The notes beneath the pieces are model-generated. The model searched no databases and was not told where the DNA came from. It saw only the letters and a list, made by a program, of their open reading frames with translations. A stretch of 64,000 nucleotides of DNA from Takakia lepidozioides. Its lineage: Eukaryota > Streptophyta > Takakiopsida > Takakiales > Takakiaceae. The position numbers were made by a program, and so were the translations under genes. Position 1 is the first letter of the stretch; each line of letters begins with the position of its first letter. Of the stretch, positions 23,532 to 35,896 are shown piece by piece. The stretch lies in the NCBI GenBank assembly GCA_030704615.1, contig CM060733.1, forward strand, positions 62,001 through 126,000. The letters are read 5' to 3'.

Positions 23532-26500
23532 TCAACGTTTCTTCCGCTTTTGAGGTCGCCCTTCGAAAGCTGCAACCGCCTCGGATGCGTTTCCCATTTC
23601 TGAGGCACGCACCCAAGATGCCTCCACATGATGATAGCCCTTCCATTTGACGAGATACTCCGTTTCTCGGTTCTTGAACCTCCTCGACTTAAGTATTGCC
23701 TCCACCTCGTACTCAGGTTCATTTTCATGATCCAACAGCATAGGTGGCGGACGCAACACTTGATGCCGATTCGGACGCGCTTCATCTTTGAAGTAAGGCT
23801 TCAAAAGGGAGACATGGAATACTGGGTGCACCTTGCTGTTTGCCGGCAGCTCCAATTCATACACATCCTCATTCATAACCTTCCGAATGCGAAAGGGTCC
23901 CGCATACGGAGGTACGAACTTCGGACTCACTTCCGGAGGTAGTCGGAAATTCTTGATGTTCAACCAGACCTCTGTGCCTGCCTCAAACTTCACTTCCCTC
24001 CGCTTCCGATTCGCCTGCCTTTCATACCGTTTCCTAGCTTTGGCAATGTTGTACTTTGCGAGCTTCAACAAACGCTCGCGTTCTTCCAGTACCGCCGCTA
24101 CTGCCGGTTCCTCAACGTCCTGGGCGGCCCAACTTGTCGGCACCAGAGGTGCTTTTCCATAGACCAATACGAAAGGGGAAACTCCCGTTGCGGAGTGTTC
24201 TGTGTTATTATAACAGAACTCTGCCGCGTCTAAGTGTTCCATCCAGTCTGATTGGTCTGCCGACACGTAATTCCGCAAGAATTGCTTCACTACGGAATTC
24301 ACTCTTTCCGTTTGGCCGTCCGTCGTAGGTCGGAAGGCGGTGCTCATCTTCAGCCTCGTCCCCATCTTCTTCCAAAGTGTCCTCCAAAATTTACTCGTAA
24401 ACTTTGGATCGCGGTCCGAGACAATATCCTTCGGGACTCCATGATGCTTTAAGACGTGGGCGAAGTAAAGTCGCCCTGTCTCCTGCGCCGTTGCCGTCTC
24501 CTTGGTGGGGATGAAATGGCCCATTTTACTGAACCTATCCACCACCACCATGATTGCATCGAATCCTTTTGACAGCGGCATAGCAGTCATGAAATCCATC
24601 GAGACGCTTTCCCAAGTCCCCTCTGGAATCGGCAAGGGTTGTAACAGCCCCGCTTGCTTTTTGTACTCGCTCCGGTTTTGTTGGCATGTGGTGCATGTCT
24701 TGACATACTCCTCTGCCTCCTCCCTCAGTTTGGGCCAGAAATACTCTTTCTTCAAGAGTGCCGCAGTGCGCTTGGCTCCGCCGTGGCCCGCAAGCGGGCT
24801 ATCATGGCATTCTCTCAAGAGGCTATCTCTGATCCCTCCCTTTGGCACGTAGAGACGTTTTTGCTTATACCGGAGCAGTCCATTTTGCAAGTGGAAACTG
24901 CGATTTAACCCCCATCCTCAAGTCCTGCATCACGGACTTCGCCAGCTCATCCTTCCGGCAAGCCTTCCGGATCTTCCTTTGGAGCGCCGTCTCGCCCTTG
25001 TACACCAACAAGAGCTGCTGCTTTCTACTTAAAGCATCGGCCACCACGTTGTCTCGTCCCGGTTTGTACTGGATATCCACGTCGAACACCGCCAAAGTAT
25101 CTTGCCACCTAAGTTGTTTTGGGGACAACTTGGGCTGCGTGGCAAAATACTTCACCGTGACATTGTCCGTGAACACCTTCACTGGGTTGGAACCAACATA
25201 GTGGCGCCAAAGCTCAAGACAGTGCACCACCGCCTTCATCTCTTTTTCGTGCGTCGGCCACCGTCGCTCCACTTCATTCAGTTTCTTACTTTCGTAAGCC
25301 ACTGGACGTTCATCTTGCATAAGTACACCCCCAATCGCGAAGTCCGACGCATCTGTATGAATCTCAAATGGACGATCGAACTCCGGGATTTTCAAGACTG
25401 GAGCTTCCGCCATCCGCTGCTTCAATTCAGCAAAAGCTTGGCCACAAAATGTGTTCCATACCCAGACTTTGGATTTACACAGAAGGTCCGACAGCGGCCC
25501 CGCGATCTTGGCGAAATTTCTCACATACTTCCGGTAATAGGAGGCGAGTCCTAGGAAGGATCGCACTCCCGGGACCGAAGTCGGAGGCTCCCAGTCCAAG
25601 ATCGCCCTCACCTTTCTGTCATCCATTTTGATCCCATCCTGTGTAATCACATGCCCCAAGAACTCCACTTTCGTGACCCCGAATTCGCATTTGAAGCTTT
25701 GGCGTACAGCTTCCCTTCCCGCAACTTTTGGAACACCCTTTTGAGGTGCTCCAGGTGTCCTCCTTTGTTTTCGAGTACACCAAGATGTCGTCGATGTACA
25801 CGATCACAAAACCACTCCTGAAAAAGGCTGTTCATCAGCGTGCTAAAGGTCGCCGGTGCATTGGTGAGCCCAAAAGGCATCACCAAGAACTCATATGAAC
25901 CATACCTTGTCCTGCACGCGGTCTTCTCCTCATCTCCTTCCGCCACCCGAATTTGATGATAGCCGGAGCGCAAGTCGATCCGGCTGAAATACTTCGCTCC
26001 TGCCAACCGATCGAAAAGGTCGTCGATCCTTGGCAAAGGGTACCGGTTTTTGATAGTCACCTTATTCAAAGCCCTGTAATCGACACACATCCGCAGCGTC
26101 CCATCCTTCTTGTCTGCGAATAGCACCGGGGCTCCGTAAGGTGACTTACTCGGCCGGATGTACCCCTTTGACATTAGATCCTTGAGCTGAGTCTTCAGCT
26201 CGACCAACTCTCTGTGGCTCAACCGGTAGGGCGCCTTGGCAGGCGGTTCCGATCCCGGTATCACCTCAATCTTGTGGTCAACTCCTCTTCGCGGTGGCAA
26301 GCCGCTTGGTAAATCCTCCGGCATCACATCCTGGTATTTCTCCAAAATCCCCTTGATCCAATCTGGGCTCGGCTCCCCATCGCCTTCTCCTTTCACTTCT
26401 CTAATGTAAAGCAAAAACTGGGACTCGTGTGCCTCCTCCACGGCCCACTCCTTTGCTGACAGAAGGTTTATTCGCCCTCCCACGGATTTGGGCGTTTCCG

Positions 26501-28083
26501 ACACTCGTAAAACCTCGCCACCATTCCCACATGGCAGCGTGACTACTCTCTTGCGGCCATCTATGACCGCTCCGGATTTGCTCAAAAAGGTCATCCCCAA
26601 AATGAGATCCACTCCATCGATCTCGCAGATGGTGAAGTTCTCACGTCCCTCCCAACTCCCCAGTTGAAGAGGAACATCAAACGCCAACCTTGTCGCCAAC
26701 TGAGGTTCTCCTTTGGCAGAGCGCACCTCAATAGAGGCCCCCACGTCACTTGTCGGGAGTCCCAACTTTCGCGCCGCCGCTGGCGTCATGAAGGAGTGCG
26801 ACGCTCCTGTCTCCACCAACAACGACACGTTAGTTCCGGATATTATCCCATCCACGAACAATAACTGACTCCCTTTACGCAGGGCGCCAGTTTCCTGATA
26901 CAACTCACAAGAATAGTTGCCTACCTTGCAAGTCCTGGCGACCACCGCTTCCACCAAGCGACTGATGGTATCTTCCGACAGCTCCGTGGTTGCCCGAGTC
27001 ATGTTCAATTGTCGAGGTTTTGTGCACTTCTTGGCCATGTGCCCGGGCTCCCCGCAATTGAAACACACTCCATCAAAGGTCGCCTTCTGTCCGCCATAAG
27101 CCGCTCCACCCGCTTTTCCTTTCGAAGCACCGGGTGCCGCCTTGATGTGTGAAGGCCCTCCCTTCGATTTCCACGTGCCATTGTCGCCGCGTGGCCTATC
27201 CCACTTCTTTTCCGGTCGGAAGGAGTCACCTTCCTGCCGGGTCTTCTTGTGGTTCAGCTCCGTACGGCCTTGTCTCTCACCCCTAGGGACATCTGAGAAA
27301 CATTCAGCCCTCTCAATTGCCTCGTTCAAAGTCTTGGGTGGCTTCTCCTCCAACTTCCGCCTGGCCCATGGGGCCAGTCCCGCCACAAAGTTGAAGACCA
27401 TTTCTGGTTCTGCCATGTCCGCGACTTCGAGCAACAGCACATTGAAAGCCTGGACATACCCCCGAATGTCATCTGTTTGCTTCAAATTCCTCATCTTGTC
27501 CCGGGCAAGCCAGGATGCGTTGAGGGGCACAAACTGTCTCTTCATCAATTCCTTGAACCCACTCCAGTTCAAGGTTTCCGGGCTTGGGCCTCGGTCGTGA
27601 AGGCGTTTCTACCACCATTGTTGAGCATAGCCCCTCAAATAGGTGGGAGCCACTTCCACCCGATCCTCGTCACTCAACTTGGCCGCCCGGAAGTACTGCT
27701 CTAGCTCCAGGAGCCAGTGTTGAGTGCCTTCCGATTTCGGACGCCCTCGAAGGTGCCGGGTTCCTTAGGCTTCACCTTAAACTTTGCCTTAGTGGAAGTG
27801 GCATTAGCCGCCTTCAACACGTCTTTCAACGTCCCGCCAAACTGCGCCAACAACCCTTCCAAAAGGCTGCCGGCATGGGAGGCATCTCTTGGTTTGTCGG
27901 AGCTCTCAAGGATTCCTCGGGCTCCGACTCCTCGGATTCCTCCCGCTCTTGAGCGGCCTCGTTTTCGGAAACATGCATCGCTTCCTCAAACGGCCGCCTC
28001 GGTGACACGTCGCCCCCATCGGGCTCACCAGGATCATCATCTTTTGGGCCGTTCCGCTTTCGCTTTGGCTTGCCCGACCCCAT
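23532..28083 (-). pseudogene. gag-pol: Gag-Pol polyprotein of nested chromovirus, frameshifted
   Basis: Starts at ATG 28083 (MGSGKPKRKRNGPK). The Gag core is at about 27850-27290 ([18 protein letters not shown]) and a CCHC knuckle ([14 protein letters not shown]) near 27060. Protease has [12 protein letters not shown], with ETG where the sister copy has DTG. RT has the [18 protein letters not shown] and [12 protein letters not shown] blocks, RNase H has HTDASDFAIGGVL, and integrase has HDSPLAGHGG and the DDE blocks. The C-terminus is a chromodomain (YEVEAILKSRR, EYLVKWKGYHHVEASW), about 23590-23700. Compared with the sister copy it lacks one G near 27870 in gag and about eight bases just before YIDD in RT, and has one extra T near 24880. 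RT is therefore broken and this copy is not autonomous. Confidence 0.92.
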
Positions 28084-28124
28084 GATGAGGCCAATCCCAA
28101 GGACGATCGCGTACTGAACTCTAA

Positions 28125-28136
28125 GCTCTGATACCA
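28125..28136 (-). other. Primer-binding site, initiator Met-tRNA type
   Basis: On the minus strand TGGTATCAGAGC follows the LTR end after two bases. This is the standard primer site complementary to the 3' end of plant initiator tRNA-Met. It is missing from the sister element at 48927-55859. Confidence 0.95.
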
Positions 28137-28138
28137 AG

Positions 28139-28865
28139 TGTCGCGCACCTCACTTCGGTAAGCTCCCCTTCAAGTCATAGTTACTCGCTTTGATGCGCGC
28201 GCCTGACTCCCAACCTGGCCGCCGGGCCAACTTGGAGCTTCGGCTGCTCACCGGGGCATAACGGTCCCCCTTTGTTCTCCCAAAGAACCCTCCACCAATT
28301 TGGAACCAGCGGGAATTCCCTTTGGTAGTTGGCAGTCCGGAACAGCTCCCCACTCTTTGGTCGCTTTCCGGCTCGCTCGCTTACTCACTAGTTTTTGGTC
28401 ACCAACGGGCTTGCACCGTTCTCGGGGTTACTACTCCCTATATATACTTCTGTAGCTGTCCGCGGGGGTTTCACAACCAGCCATGCCATTTTATGGCGAA
28501 CCACCACGAAGACCCTCGATTCCCGGTGGTGAGTCGCGGTGAGTCTTGGCCCACTCACCGCGGCCCCAATGGACCGTGATGAGTCCCAAGACTCCCCACG
28601 ACTCCCACCTCGAGGTCTCCACCCCATGGTGAGTCCTATGCCACCCCCACTAAGTCCCGCTAAGCTACCACCACCCCTTGTGGAGCCACCCCCACCGCAA
28701 CCCGGTGTGCGGGGCTCCACCTAGTGAGCGCCTCCGCCTCCTTGAGTGCCTTGGGCACTCAAGGGTGCTTCAGCCCCCGTACCTATCGCTGCTACTACCC
28801 CCACCACAGGGGCAGCCCCTCTTGTGTCCCGACCCCCCCTGCCCTCAAGGCAAAGGGCCGCGACA
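28139..28865 (-). repeat. 5' LTR of nested Ty3 (minus strand)
   Basis: The 727-bp partner of 21901-22626, with TG/CA ends. The TATA-like motif is at plus-strand 28438-28446. The GACCG duplication follows directly at 28866. Confidence 0.95.
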
Positions 28866-30596
28866 GACCGTTGGATAATGATGTTTGTTTTTCGGACGGC
28901 AGGCGTACCCTGAACGATTCGAATTTTGTAATGACGCAAAGTCCACGAGGAGACACTTTCGTCCAACCCTTTCGAACCCAAGTGGTGCATCACCGCCGTT
29001 TCATCTACTTTTGTCATGTCTCCTCAGTCACCCCTCTCGCGCCCTTTCCATCTGCACTCTTTGCCCCTTTTCCCTGTCTCTATTCTTCTTATGCTCGAAC
29101 CTGAGAGGGGGGGAGTTCGTGCACCAGACAGGAGACCTCGTCGCAAGCTCCGAAAATTATACTTCGGACGTAGGCCAATGCCGAAGGGGAGGAAGCAGAT
29201 GCGTCTACAGGAGGAGATTGCCATCTCCGAGCAGCAGGCCACTCAGGCAACCCAGCCACCAGTGAGAGCTCCATGCGATCGGGCTGCGCGCAGCTGATCG
29301 AGCACCGAACCCCCATTTTGCTTCTGTAATTCTTAGACTGAATGCTAGGAGACTTGAATGCAGAACATGTTTGCATGCCTAACAGGAAAGGTGGATGTGC
29401 TGGAGGGATCGCAGGAATCCGAAGAGCCGCAGGAAGAGTCCGTGGAGCTAGCTGCAGCACGTACACCCACCCGATCCCCGAGCGCGGGTATTCCTGCCGG
29501 GCCTAGCCCTGTGCGTTTCAAAGACGCGGCTTCGAAGGGCAAGTTCAAAGCCCCAGAGATCGACTCGCGTTCTTCGGTCATGGAGAATCGCCAGCAGGGG
29601 TCGGGCCCTTCTCCAGCAAAGTTGAAGAAGAAGCAGCCCGTCCCTCTACTGGTTTCTGAACCGGCTCAGGCCGTTTCACCCCACCAAACGCGAATGAAGC
29701 AGCAGGGTAAAAGACAGATTCAATTGCAGCAGACACCTTCACCTGCAAGGATGAGGAAGCAGAAGGCAATCAGGGCGACGGCCGAACAATCTCCCGCCTG
29801 CAGATGTTGGGGCCGTCTCTGCTGCAGCGAAGGCAATGGGATCGACCGTTTCTGTCGATTGGTACCGGAGGAGGGTGCTGCCGCTCAACGTTCGCAGCAA
29901 GACCTCACCACCGATGAGCAAGCAGGCCCGGAGGAGGCCTCTGCAATGGCAGAATTGCCCGCAAATAGGCCCCAGAGTGCAGCTCCAGTTGAGGATGCTC
30001 TAGCTGCTCAGCCACTACCGGCACCTACAGACATGTCTCCGGAGATTTCAAAGTGTGCAGCGGATAAAATGTTGGAGGAGACACACAGTAGCATTGGCAG
30101 AGTCTGGGGCAGCAGGGTATTCCAGCGGACTCTTCGAATCCCACTCTGTCGCATGGTCTCCCTTCCCATCGTCAGGCAGGCCCTTCCCGGAGATGTGGAT
30201 AAGCTGAAGTTCGCATTTCGAGAAGGGTACCGTCTGGGATCGGCAGCGCGTTTTACGTTTCCATTGAGAATGAGGACGGCGAAACTCGTGGGACCCACTG
30301 CCGATGAATTGTCAACGTGGGATACCACTAGCACACTCGCAACCACGAATTCGAGGCGACTCTGAAGGGTGATCCAGACTTCGGCCATATGTCGGGTAAA
30401 ATGTCTATTTGTGGGTCGGGAATCACCGACTTCTTGCCTGGTGGGAGTACATCAAGCAGAACCATGCCAAGCACATTGGCTGGCATTACATGGTGGAGTG
30501 TGTCATCCTCAAGGTGAAGGCGGCAGACTCCTCCCTACTCAAGAATGCCATGGCGGACCTCAACTCGTAAGATACTCATACCCTCCCTAGCACGTT

Positions 30597-30618
30597 CGAA
30601 ATGCGGTGCCGCATTTCG
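30597..30618. repeat. Palindrome inside an intron of the methyltransferase-like gene
   Basis: An AAATGCGGTGCCGCATTT dyad within the predicted intron 30567-30678. Same family as the array at 20007-21775. Confidence 0.85.
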
Positions 30619-31803
30619 GTTTCCATTCTGGTTTGTTTCTGTGCTTCCGTGTACTGAACTGGAGAGTGTGCCTTGCAGGGTCACTGAGAATGCGTACGTG
30701 CATACCCACATGCACATATGCTGTACATGGTGAGGAAAACTGGTCTCACTGATCCGCAGATGTTTGCGGAAATGCTGGAGCCCGAGCTCATTCAGAAAGC
30801 CGTTGCAAAAATAGACCGGACATGGTATCGTCTCACTATGGATGGAATGGTGGAGGTGATATACGAAGTAAGTCGTCCTCCAATTTCCCTCTGCTCATCC
30901 TTCCCCAATTTCCAGTAATCTTTCCACATGAATCGAATGTAACGCTTCTGCATGTTTTTGTTGGCAGTCAAACATCAAGCTGGATTTGGCCCATGCCAAA
31001 CGCTTCTTCATGGAAAGTGAGGGGCAGGTCAAAACGTTGCAGTCATTGACTGAGCACTTGAAGGGAAGCCGGTGTCAAGTCCAGAACCAAATACAAGTCA
31101 AAGCTTGTGAAGCTGGTGGCAATTGCAGATCCGACACTTGGAAAGGACTTCATCCCCGAGATTGCAAAACACTATTCTCGGGCCATGCAGCCGACCATGC
31201 AATTGGAGAAACTGCATCACCTCTCAACGATATGTGTTGAGGCGAAAGAGAAGGTGAGGTTTCAATGCACTGAAGTTCCTTCCTAGCAATAGCCACTCTC
31301 TCCAGCTCCTGACATTGGATCGAAATGGCAGACACGGTGGCTGTCGATCTGGAATGCATCCGAGAGCATAAGGACAATGTGGTCTTTTCCACTCAAAAGT
31401 TTCCGACCCTGCAGTGGATGTGTGGCTCAACGCATGACTTGGTGGTTCCAGGTAATTCAAGGTACTTCCCCAGATTTGCTTTTCTGAAATGAATTCCCTG
31501 AACTGCTAGTGACAATGCATTTGGGAATCGCAGGTAATGTCGAATGCGAAGGAGCAAGTCGTAATGCACACAAATTCGTTCGGCTTGTACGTCAAATGGG
31601 ATGGAACACAGACATTGGAAGACTACGTGACACGTTTCAGATGTGCGTACAAGGACAACCTTTTGCCAGAGAGCTACAGACAGCAAGAAGGAGCGTGGAG
31701 TTTACACATCAAGAGGGGGGAGCGGAGGAAAGCTGCAATGCGAATTGTTTACAGGTGAAGCACAGCTGCCCTTGTATGCGAAGCCTGGTTACGAGGTTTG
31801 TCT

Positions 31804-31825
31804 CGGAAATGCGGCACCGCATTCG
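31804..31825. repeat. Palindrome in a probable intron
   Basis: GAAATGCGGCACCGCATTCG, one arm slightly changed. It lies just after a possible donor site (GAG then GTTTGT at 31797). The intron's acceptor is not clear. Confidence 0.75.
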
Positions 31826-33072
31826 CATTTTATGTTTTCGGTGGCACCCTGCCAGTAGGTTGGTCTCAACTTTTGCTCACGCATGCTGACTGCCTTGCGG
31901 TATATGAAATACATGCTCCTTCAGACAAGGGCCCTGGCTCAAGAGCCCCCGTTCTTCATGGCTTGGACCGTGGCGGCCCAAGCTGTGTCTACACACCCGA
32001 GAGCAGAAAGAAAGAAAAAATGGCATCCCGCGCATCTCGTTGGATGCCCCTGGTACCTGGACATGTCTGCGGTATTGTTGATGAGTCTGAGAAAGATCTG
32101 CACTTCTTGGCAGAGAGAAGAGAAAAGAAAGACGTGTCCCTGCTGGGCCAAAGTCGGCAAAGGAATCTGCTACTCTGGAAGAATCCAGAAAGGCAGCTGA
32201 GATGGCACAAAAGACGGTGGATGCAGCTGTGCAGGCCCAACAGAAGGGGTGAAAGAAGAGGACTCGCCAGCAAGGAGCAGCTGTTGTGACACCCGCCAAA
32301 ACGAAGCAGAAGCAGAAACAGCCTGTTCAGGAAGAGGGTGAGGAAGAGGACTCCGATGGAGACTTTGCAACCAGCCCACCCCCCCAAACGCAGGCTGCCT
32401 CCCTGTGCCCACCGTTGTCACAGAGGGCACGAGAACTGGCTCGGCAAAGAAGGCACTCTTCAACCCCCCAGGGGGCCACCTTTCGAGCCCGGTGGAAATG
32501 AAGAGGCGAAAGTGGCTCCCGAAACAGTAGTCCAGTGTGTAAATGAGAGTTTCTTGGCGGCTTTGGATGGACGGGCAGCGAAGTGGCATACATGAAGACC
32601 ATGGAGGGTCTGAAGGGCAGAGCACTGAAGAAGGGCGACTGCCGAAGAGCCTTCCGACACCCCAGGATTCAGAATATGGGTCTCGTTCTTTGAGAGGGTG
32701 TGTGTGCAGACAAGGATTGTAGGAGGGGCGGAAATGCCACCGAGTGGTCTTGCGATATGATCATCTTGGATATTCCGGACGGAGAGCCTATGGAAGGACT
32801 GCAAGCTTTGCCATCTTGGAACAGATACTCGGAGGACTTTGGAAGAAAGGATTCGGGCTTGCCCGCATGTGTTGGATGACAGAGGCTGTGTGGGTTGTCC
32901 TGGCGAGCAGAGAAAAAAACACTCAGACAAGAATTGCGAAGTGGACCCGCAAGAGCGCCGTCCCGATTCTGAATGAGAAGTGGACGTGCATCAACACACT
33001 GGGCCTTTGGTCAGAAGGGAAGAGGAAGGTGATACGACACTAGCACTCGTCCATTCATTTGCTTGGGTGTTT

Positions 33073-33095
33073 TCAAATGCGGTGCTGCATTCGGT
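33073..33095. repeat. Palindrome inside an intron (33029-33124)
   Basis: CAAATGCGGTGCTGCATTCG, a slightly decayed copy of the palindrome, inside the GT-AG intron just upstream of the exon that leads to methyltransferase motif I. Confidence 0.8.
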
Positions 33096-34229
33096 TTCTA
33101 ATCGTTCCCTCCCTGTGTATGCAGACGAAGCAGTTCGATGCATACTGCTTTGTGAAGGAGAACTCCACCTTTGCTTTCGGGGAGGAGGGAGGAAAGGTTG
33201 ACCCCAAACTGCGACCCCCCTCGATTATGACGTTCTGTTCAACAACGTTCCCAAGGAACTTCTCCCTCATAGCCTCACTTCAACGGAACCCATGCGGTAC
33301 TCACGGACTCGGAGCCCTGCCTTCATTCAGACAATTATGGAGACATGCACAGACGTGGAGGGCACAGTGCTCGACCTCATCTGTGGGACAGGTATGCAGA
33401 ATCTTGATCTATGCTGTTCTGCAAATTCTCGTTAGGATGTAGTTCGCAACATCTGAAGCGCCATTGTTGTAATGTGGATGGCATTGTAACAGGTGCCTCA
33501 ATGTGGGCTGGGCGGTTTCCGACCGGCACCTCTTTGCCTACGAGGAGGATTCATCCATGTGGGGATCCCATCTGGAAGGGCTGCAATGGAATGTAAAGGC
33601 TCCCAACAGAGCGGAAGTCTCCTCGGATTCATCGGAGTCCGAGGAAGACACAGTGGACATTGATGCGGAGGAGAACCCGGAATACGAGGTGAGTGAGTGC
33701 GAACATTGTAAGTTTGCAAAGCCTTCTGGGTCATTTTGTCAAACGAATTTCCGGACTGTGGTTCTCATTAGTCTCGTTGATGATTGTCATGTGCAGGATT
33801 GCAGGGTCGGGTCGAAACATGTAGGGCCTACACTCCCTGCCAGGAAGAATTGTCCCGTTCTTTGCGAGGGCCGACTTCATGACGAGCCGGGTGAGGGACT
33901 ACTCCTTCCTAGTTATGCAGCTAAACTCGCAAATACAGCGATTAGAAGAAGTGAGAATCCCAGTAAAGTAGAGCAGATTTTGGAGAGGGCTAGGGAGGAC
34001 AGAAGGATAAGGAAAGAGTGTGGCAGCAGCTCAGACAGGTAGACGGGTACGAAAGTAATATGTGATTCAGCGGATGAGAGCGACGCAGACAGGGAGGAGG
34101 AAGACGACCCAACGGAGGTGAGATGGACAGTTCCGCAAGGGGAAGATGGGATTTTCGAAAGCCTAGCCAACAAGCAGTCCGCTGGAGATGAGAGAAAGGC
34201 AAGGGGGGTGGAGGCGGGAGTAAGACAGT

Positions 34230-35400
34230 CTAGAACAGGATGAGGATTCGGATGATTTTCAAGATTAATAGAATTTTAATGAAGTCTCTGTAAATGTAAA
34301 TTCTCTTCCAGAGTATATAAAGGAAATTCTCCCCGACATTTGTGACCCCTGCATTCCAGCCACATAATCGCCCAAACCACGACGCTCCCAAAATCAGAAA
34401 TGGGGGCACCACATTTCCAAATTTTGGCAACTCTAAAAACCTCTTTGGAAATGCGGCACCGCATTTCCAAAACAGGGGAGGGACTAAATTTTCCATTTCA
34501 ATGTTGGCATAGTAAAAAGTAATCGGCCCGATATTGGAAATGCGGTGCCGCATTTCCAAAATTTCCTTTGTCACACGCCAGTTTTGGCCTCTCCCGCTCA
34601 TTGCATGGATGCCACCACGCTTACAGAGGTCGAACAAGGAGGTCGAACAAGGAGGTCGAGATGGCGGAATTGGAAATGCGGTGCCGCATTTCCATATTGG
34701 GGATGGTCGTTGTTCGAACTGCAGGCCCATCAGCAAATATTGGCACCGCATTCCATTGTCAAAAAAAAGTCGATGACGGACATGGAAATGCGGCGCCGCA
34801 TTTCCAGAACGGACATCGCAATTTGTCCATTGGCAGACCCTCTCACGGAAAAGCGGTAACGCATTCCATCGCGCTGGTCGGAAATGTCACACTTTTCGAA
34901 GTGTTGGACGGAAATGCGGTCACGCATTCCCTTGTCCAAAAAGAAGTTTCCTTGCCAAGCTGGAAATGCGTCGCCGCATTTGCAATGTCAACCTCGTTGT
35001 CTGTCCAATTATAGACCCGTGTGGTATTTCGTTGTACCTGGACGGAAATGATGCACCGCATTCCATTGTCCGACACTAAAATGCGGTGTTCATACATTTC
35101 CATGTCGGCCTTGAATGCGTCACCGCATTTCCTTGTCCACATGGAATGCGGTGCCGCATTTTCAATGTCCGACATGGAAATGCGGTGCCGCATTTTCAAT
35201 GTCCGACATGGAAATGCGTGCCGCATTTCAATGTCCGACATGGCGTTACTCGGTATATTCTTGACACATACTCTCATACCGGTTACTCTGGTATATTCAT
35301 CCGGACAGACAAATGTAGAAATGAGACATCAAATTGTAAAACAGTGGGCCAATTCGACAGTTATTCAACAGAATTGAAACACAATCATACAAGAAGAAGT
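34230..35400. repeat. Second palindrome cluster, no gene
   Basis: Non-coding stretch downstream of the methyltransferase-like gene. About ten palindromes of the AAATGCGGNNCCGCATTT family occur between 34440 and 35235, less regularly spaced than in the main array. The run at 35150-35240 repeats TGTCCGACATGGAAATGCGG at ~45-bp spacing. Open frames here translate the repeats and are not supported. Confidence 0.85.
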
Positions 35401-35487
35401 GAGGTTACGATGGGTTTATTGATCGGACACGATGTCTCACATTTACCAATTGCAGACAAAACTAAGCCCTTCTCCTTCTACAGGGCT

Positions 35488-35896
35488 TCACCAAGTCGAC
35501 GGAACTTCGATACCCCTCAAAAACAGCTCATTATGCTGCGGCACCTCGAGGGTAAACTGCAATTCGGTCGTTCTGCTGCCCTTTGCTGGAGCCGACGACA
35601 AGTCATGTTCCATCAATGATACCACCATCATACATTGAAAAGGTCGTTGTGGGCCTCATGTGCCCGTGCGATTCGTCTTCGCAACTCCAGGCCGAATGTC
35701 TCCATACACTGGAAGAGCGCGGAAGAGTGATCTGCACGTATATAGTTTTCCCCGGTGCCATCCTCCTGGTCCATGGCAGCAGTTCCAGCGCCCAAAGCGA
35801 GGCCGTGCGTGATCTGTCCGGCATCCCTTTCCAGCTTGGGTATATCGAGGTCAACAATTTTTCAGGACCCACGGACCGCATGGACCTCGCCCTCAC
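35488..35896 (-). pseudogene. Hypothetical protein, C-terminal part, paralogue of the frame at 36653-37207
   Basis: The minus strand encodes SMYDGGIIDG and, after a frame change near 35610, TTELQFTLEVPQHNELFLRG and IEVPSTW before TGA at 35488-35490. The plus-strand frame ending at 37207 has SIFDGGMIEG, TTAAIDFTWRSPMTHELVL and VEVPLTT at its end. Nucleotide similarity also extends upstream (CTGGAACTGCTGCCA on the minus strand near 35780 and GTGGAACTGCTGCCA on the plus strand near 36930). I do not recognise the family. The frame change makes this copy a likely pseudogene. Confidence 0.5.

Larger units (their letters stand above)
21901..28865 (-). mobile_element. Chromodomain Ty3/gypsy retrotransposon, complete, nested in the giant transposon
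   Basis: A full-length element of 6965 bp on the minus strand, bounded by GACCG target-site duplications (21896-21900 and 28866-28870). Two LTRs of about 726 bp differ at roughly eight positions by eye, implying a fairly recent insertion. It has a tRNA-iMet type primer site, gag, protease, RT, RNase H, integrase and a C-terminal chromodomain, so it belongs to the chromoviruses. A sister copy lies at 48927-55859. Its coding region has at least three small frameshifts. Confidence 0.95.
29016..34042 (+). pseudogene. Intron-rich gene with N6/N4 DNA methyltransferase-like C-terminal domain
   Basis: Probable multi-exon gene of the giant transposon; its N-terminal exons are uncertain. The first segments (29016-29297, 29358-30365) are basic, Pro/Ser/Gln-rich and probably disordered. 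Later exons join at GT-AG introns I can place: 30567-30678, 30868-30967, 31452-31533, 33029-33124, 33392-33492 and 33689-33796. The C-terminal domain has DMIILDIPDG (32753-32782) where beta-class amino-methyltransferases have DPPY. Then come LMTEAVWVVLAS-like and REKNTQTRIAKW segments, and VLDLICGTG at 33367-33391 plus intron, followed by FAYEED. This is the motif IV then motif I order of bacterial-type N6/N4 DNA methylases. The tail is acidic and then charged, ending at 34042. One-base frameshifts near 33215 and 33510, and the changed DPPY motif, argue that this copy is inactive. Confidence 0.55.

Noticed and set aside
29016-34042. Bacterial contamination as a source of the methyltransferase signature
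   Set aside because: The frames are split by several GT-AG introns and share palindromes with the rest of the transposon, so the segment belongs to it.
34230-35277. Open frames of 100-170 codons
   Set aside because: They translate the second palindrome cluster and show no independent protein features.
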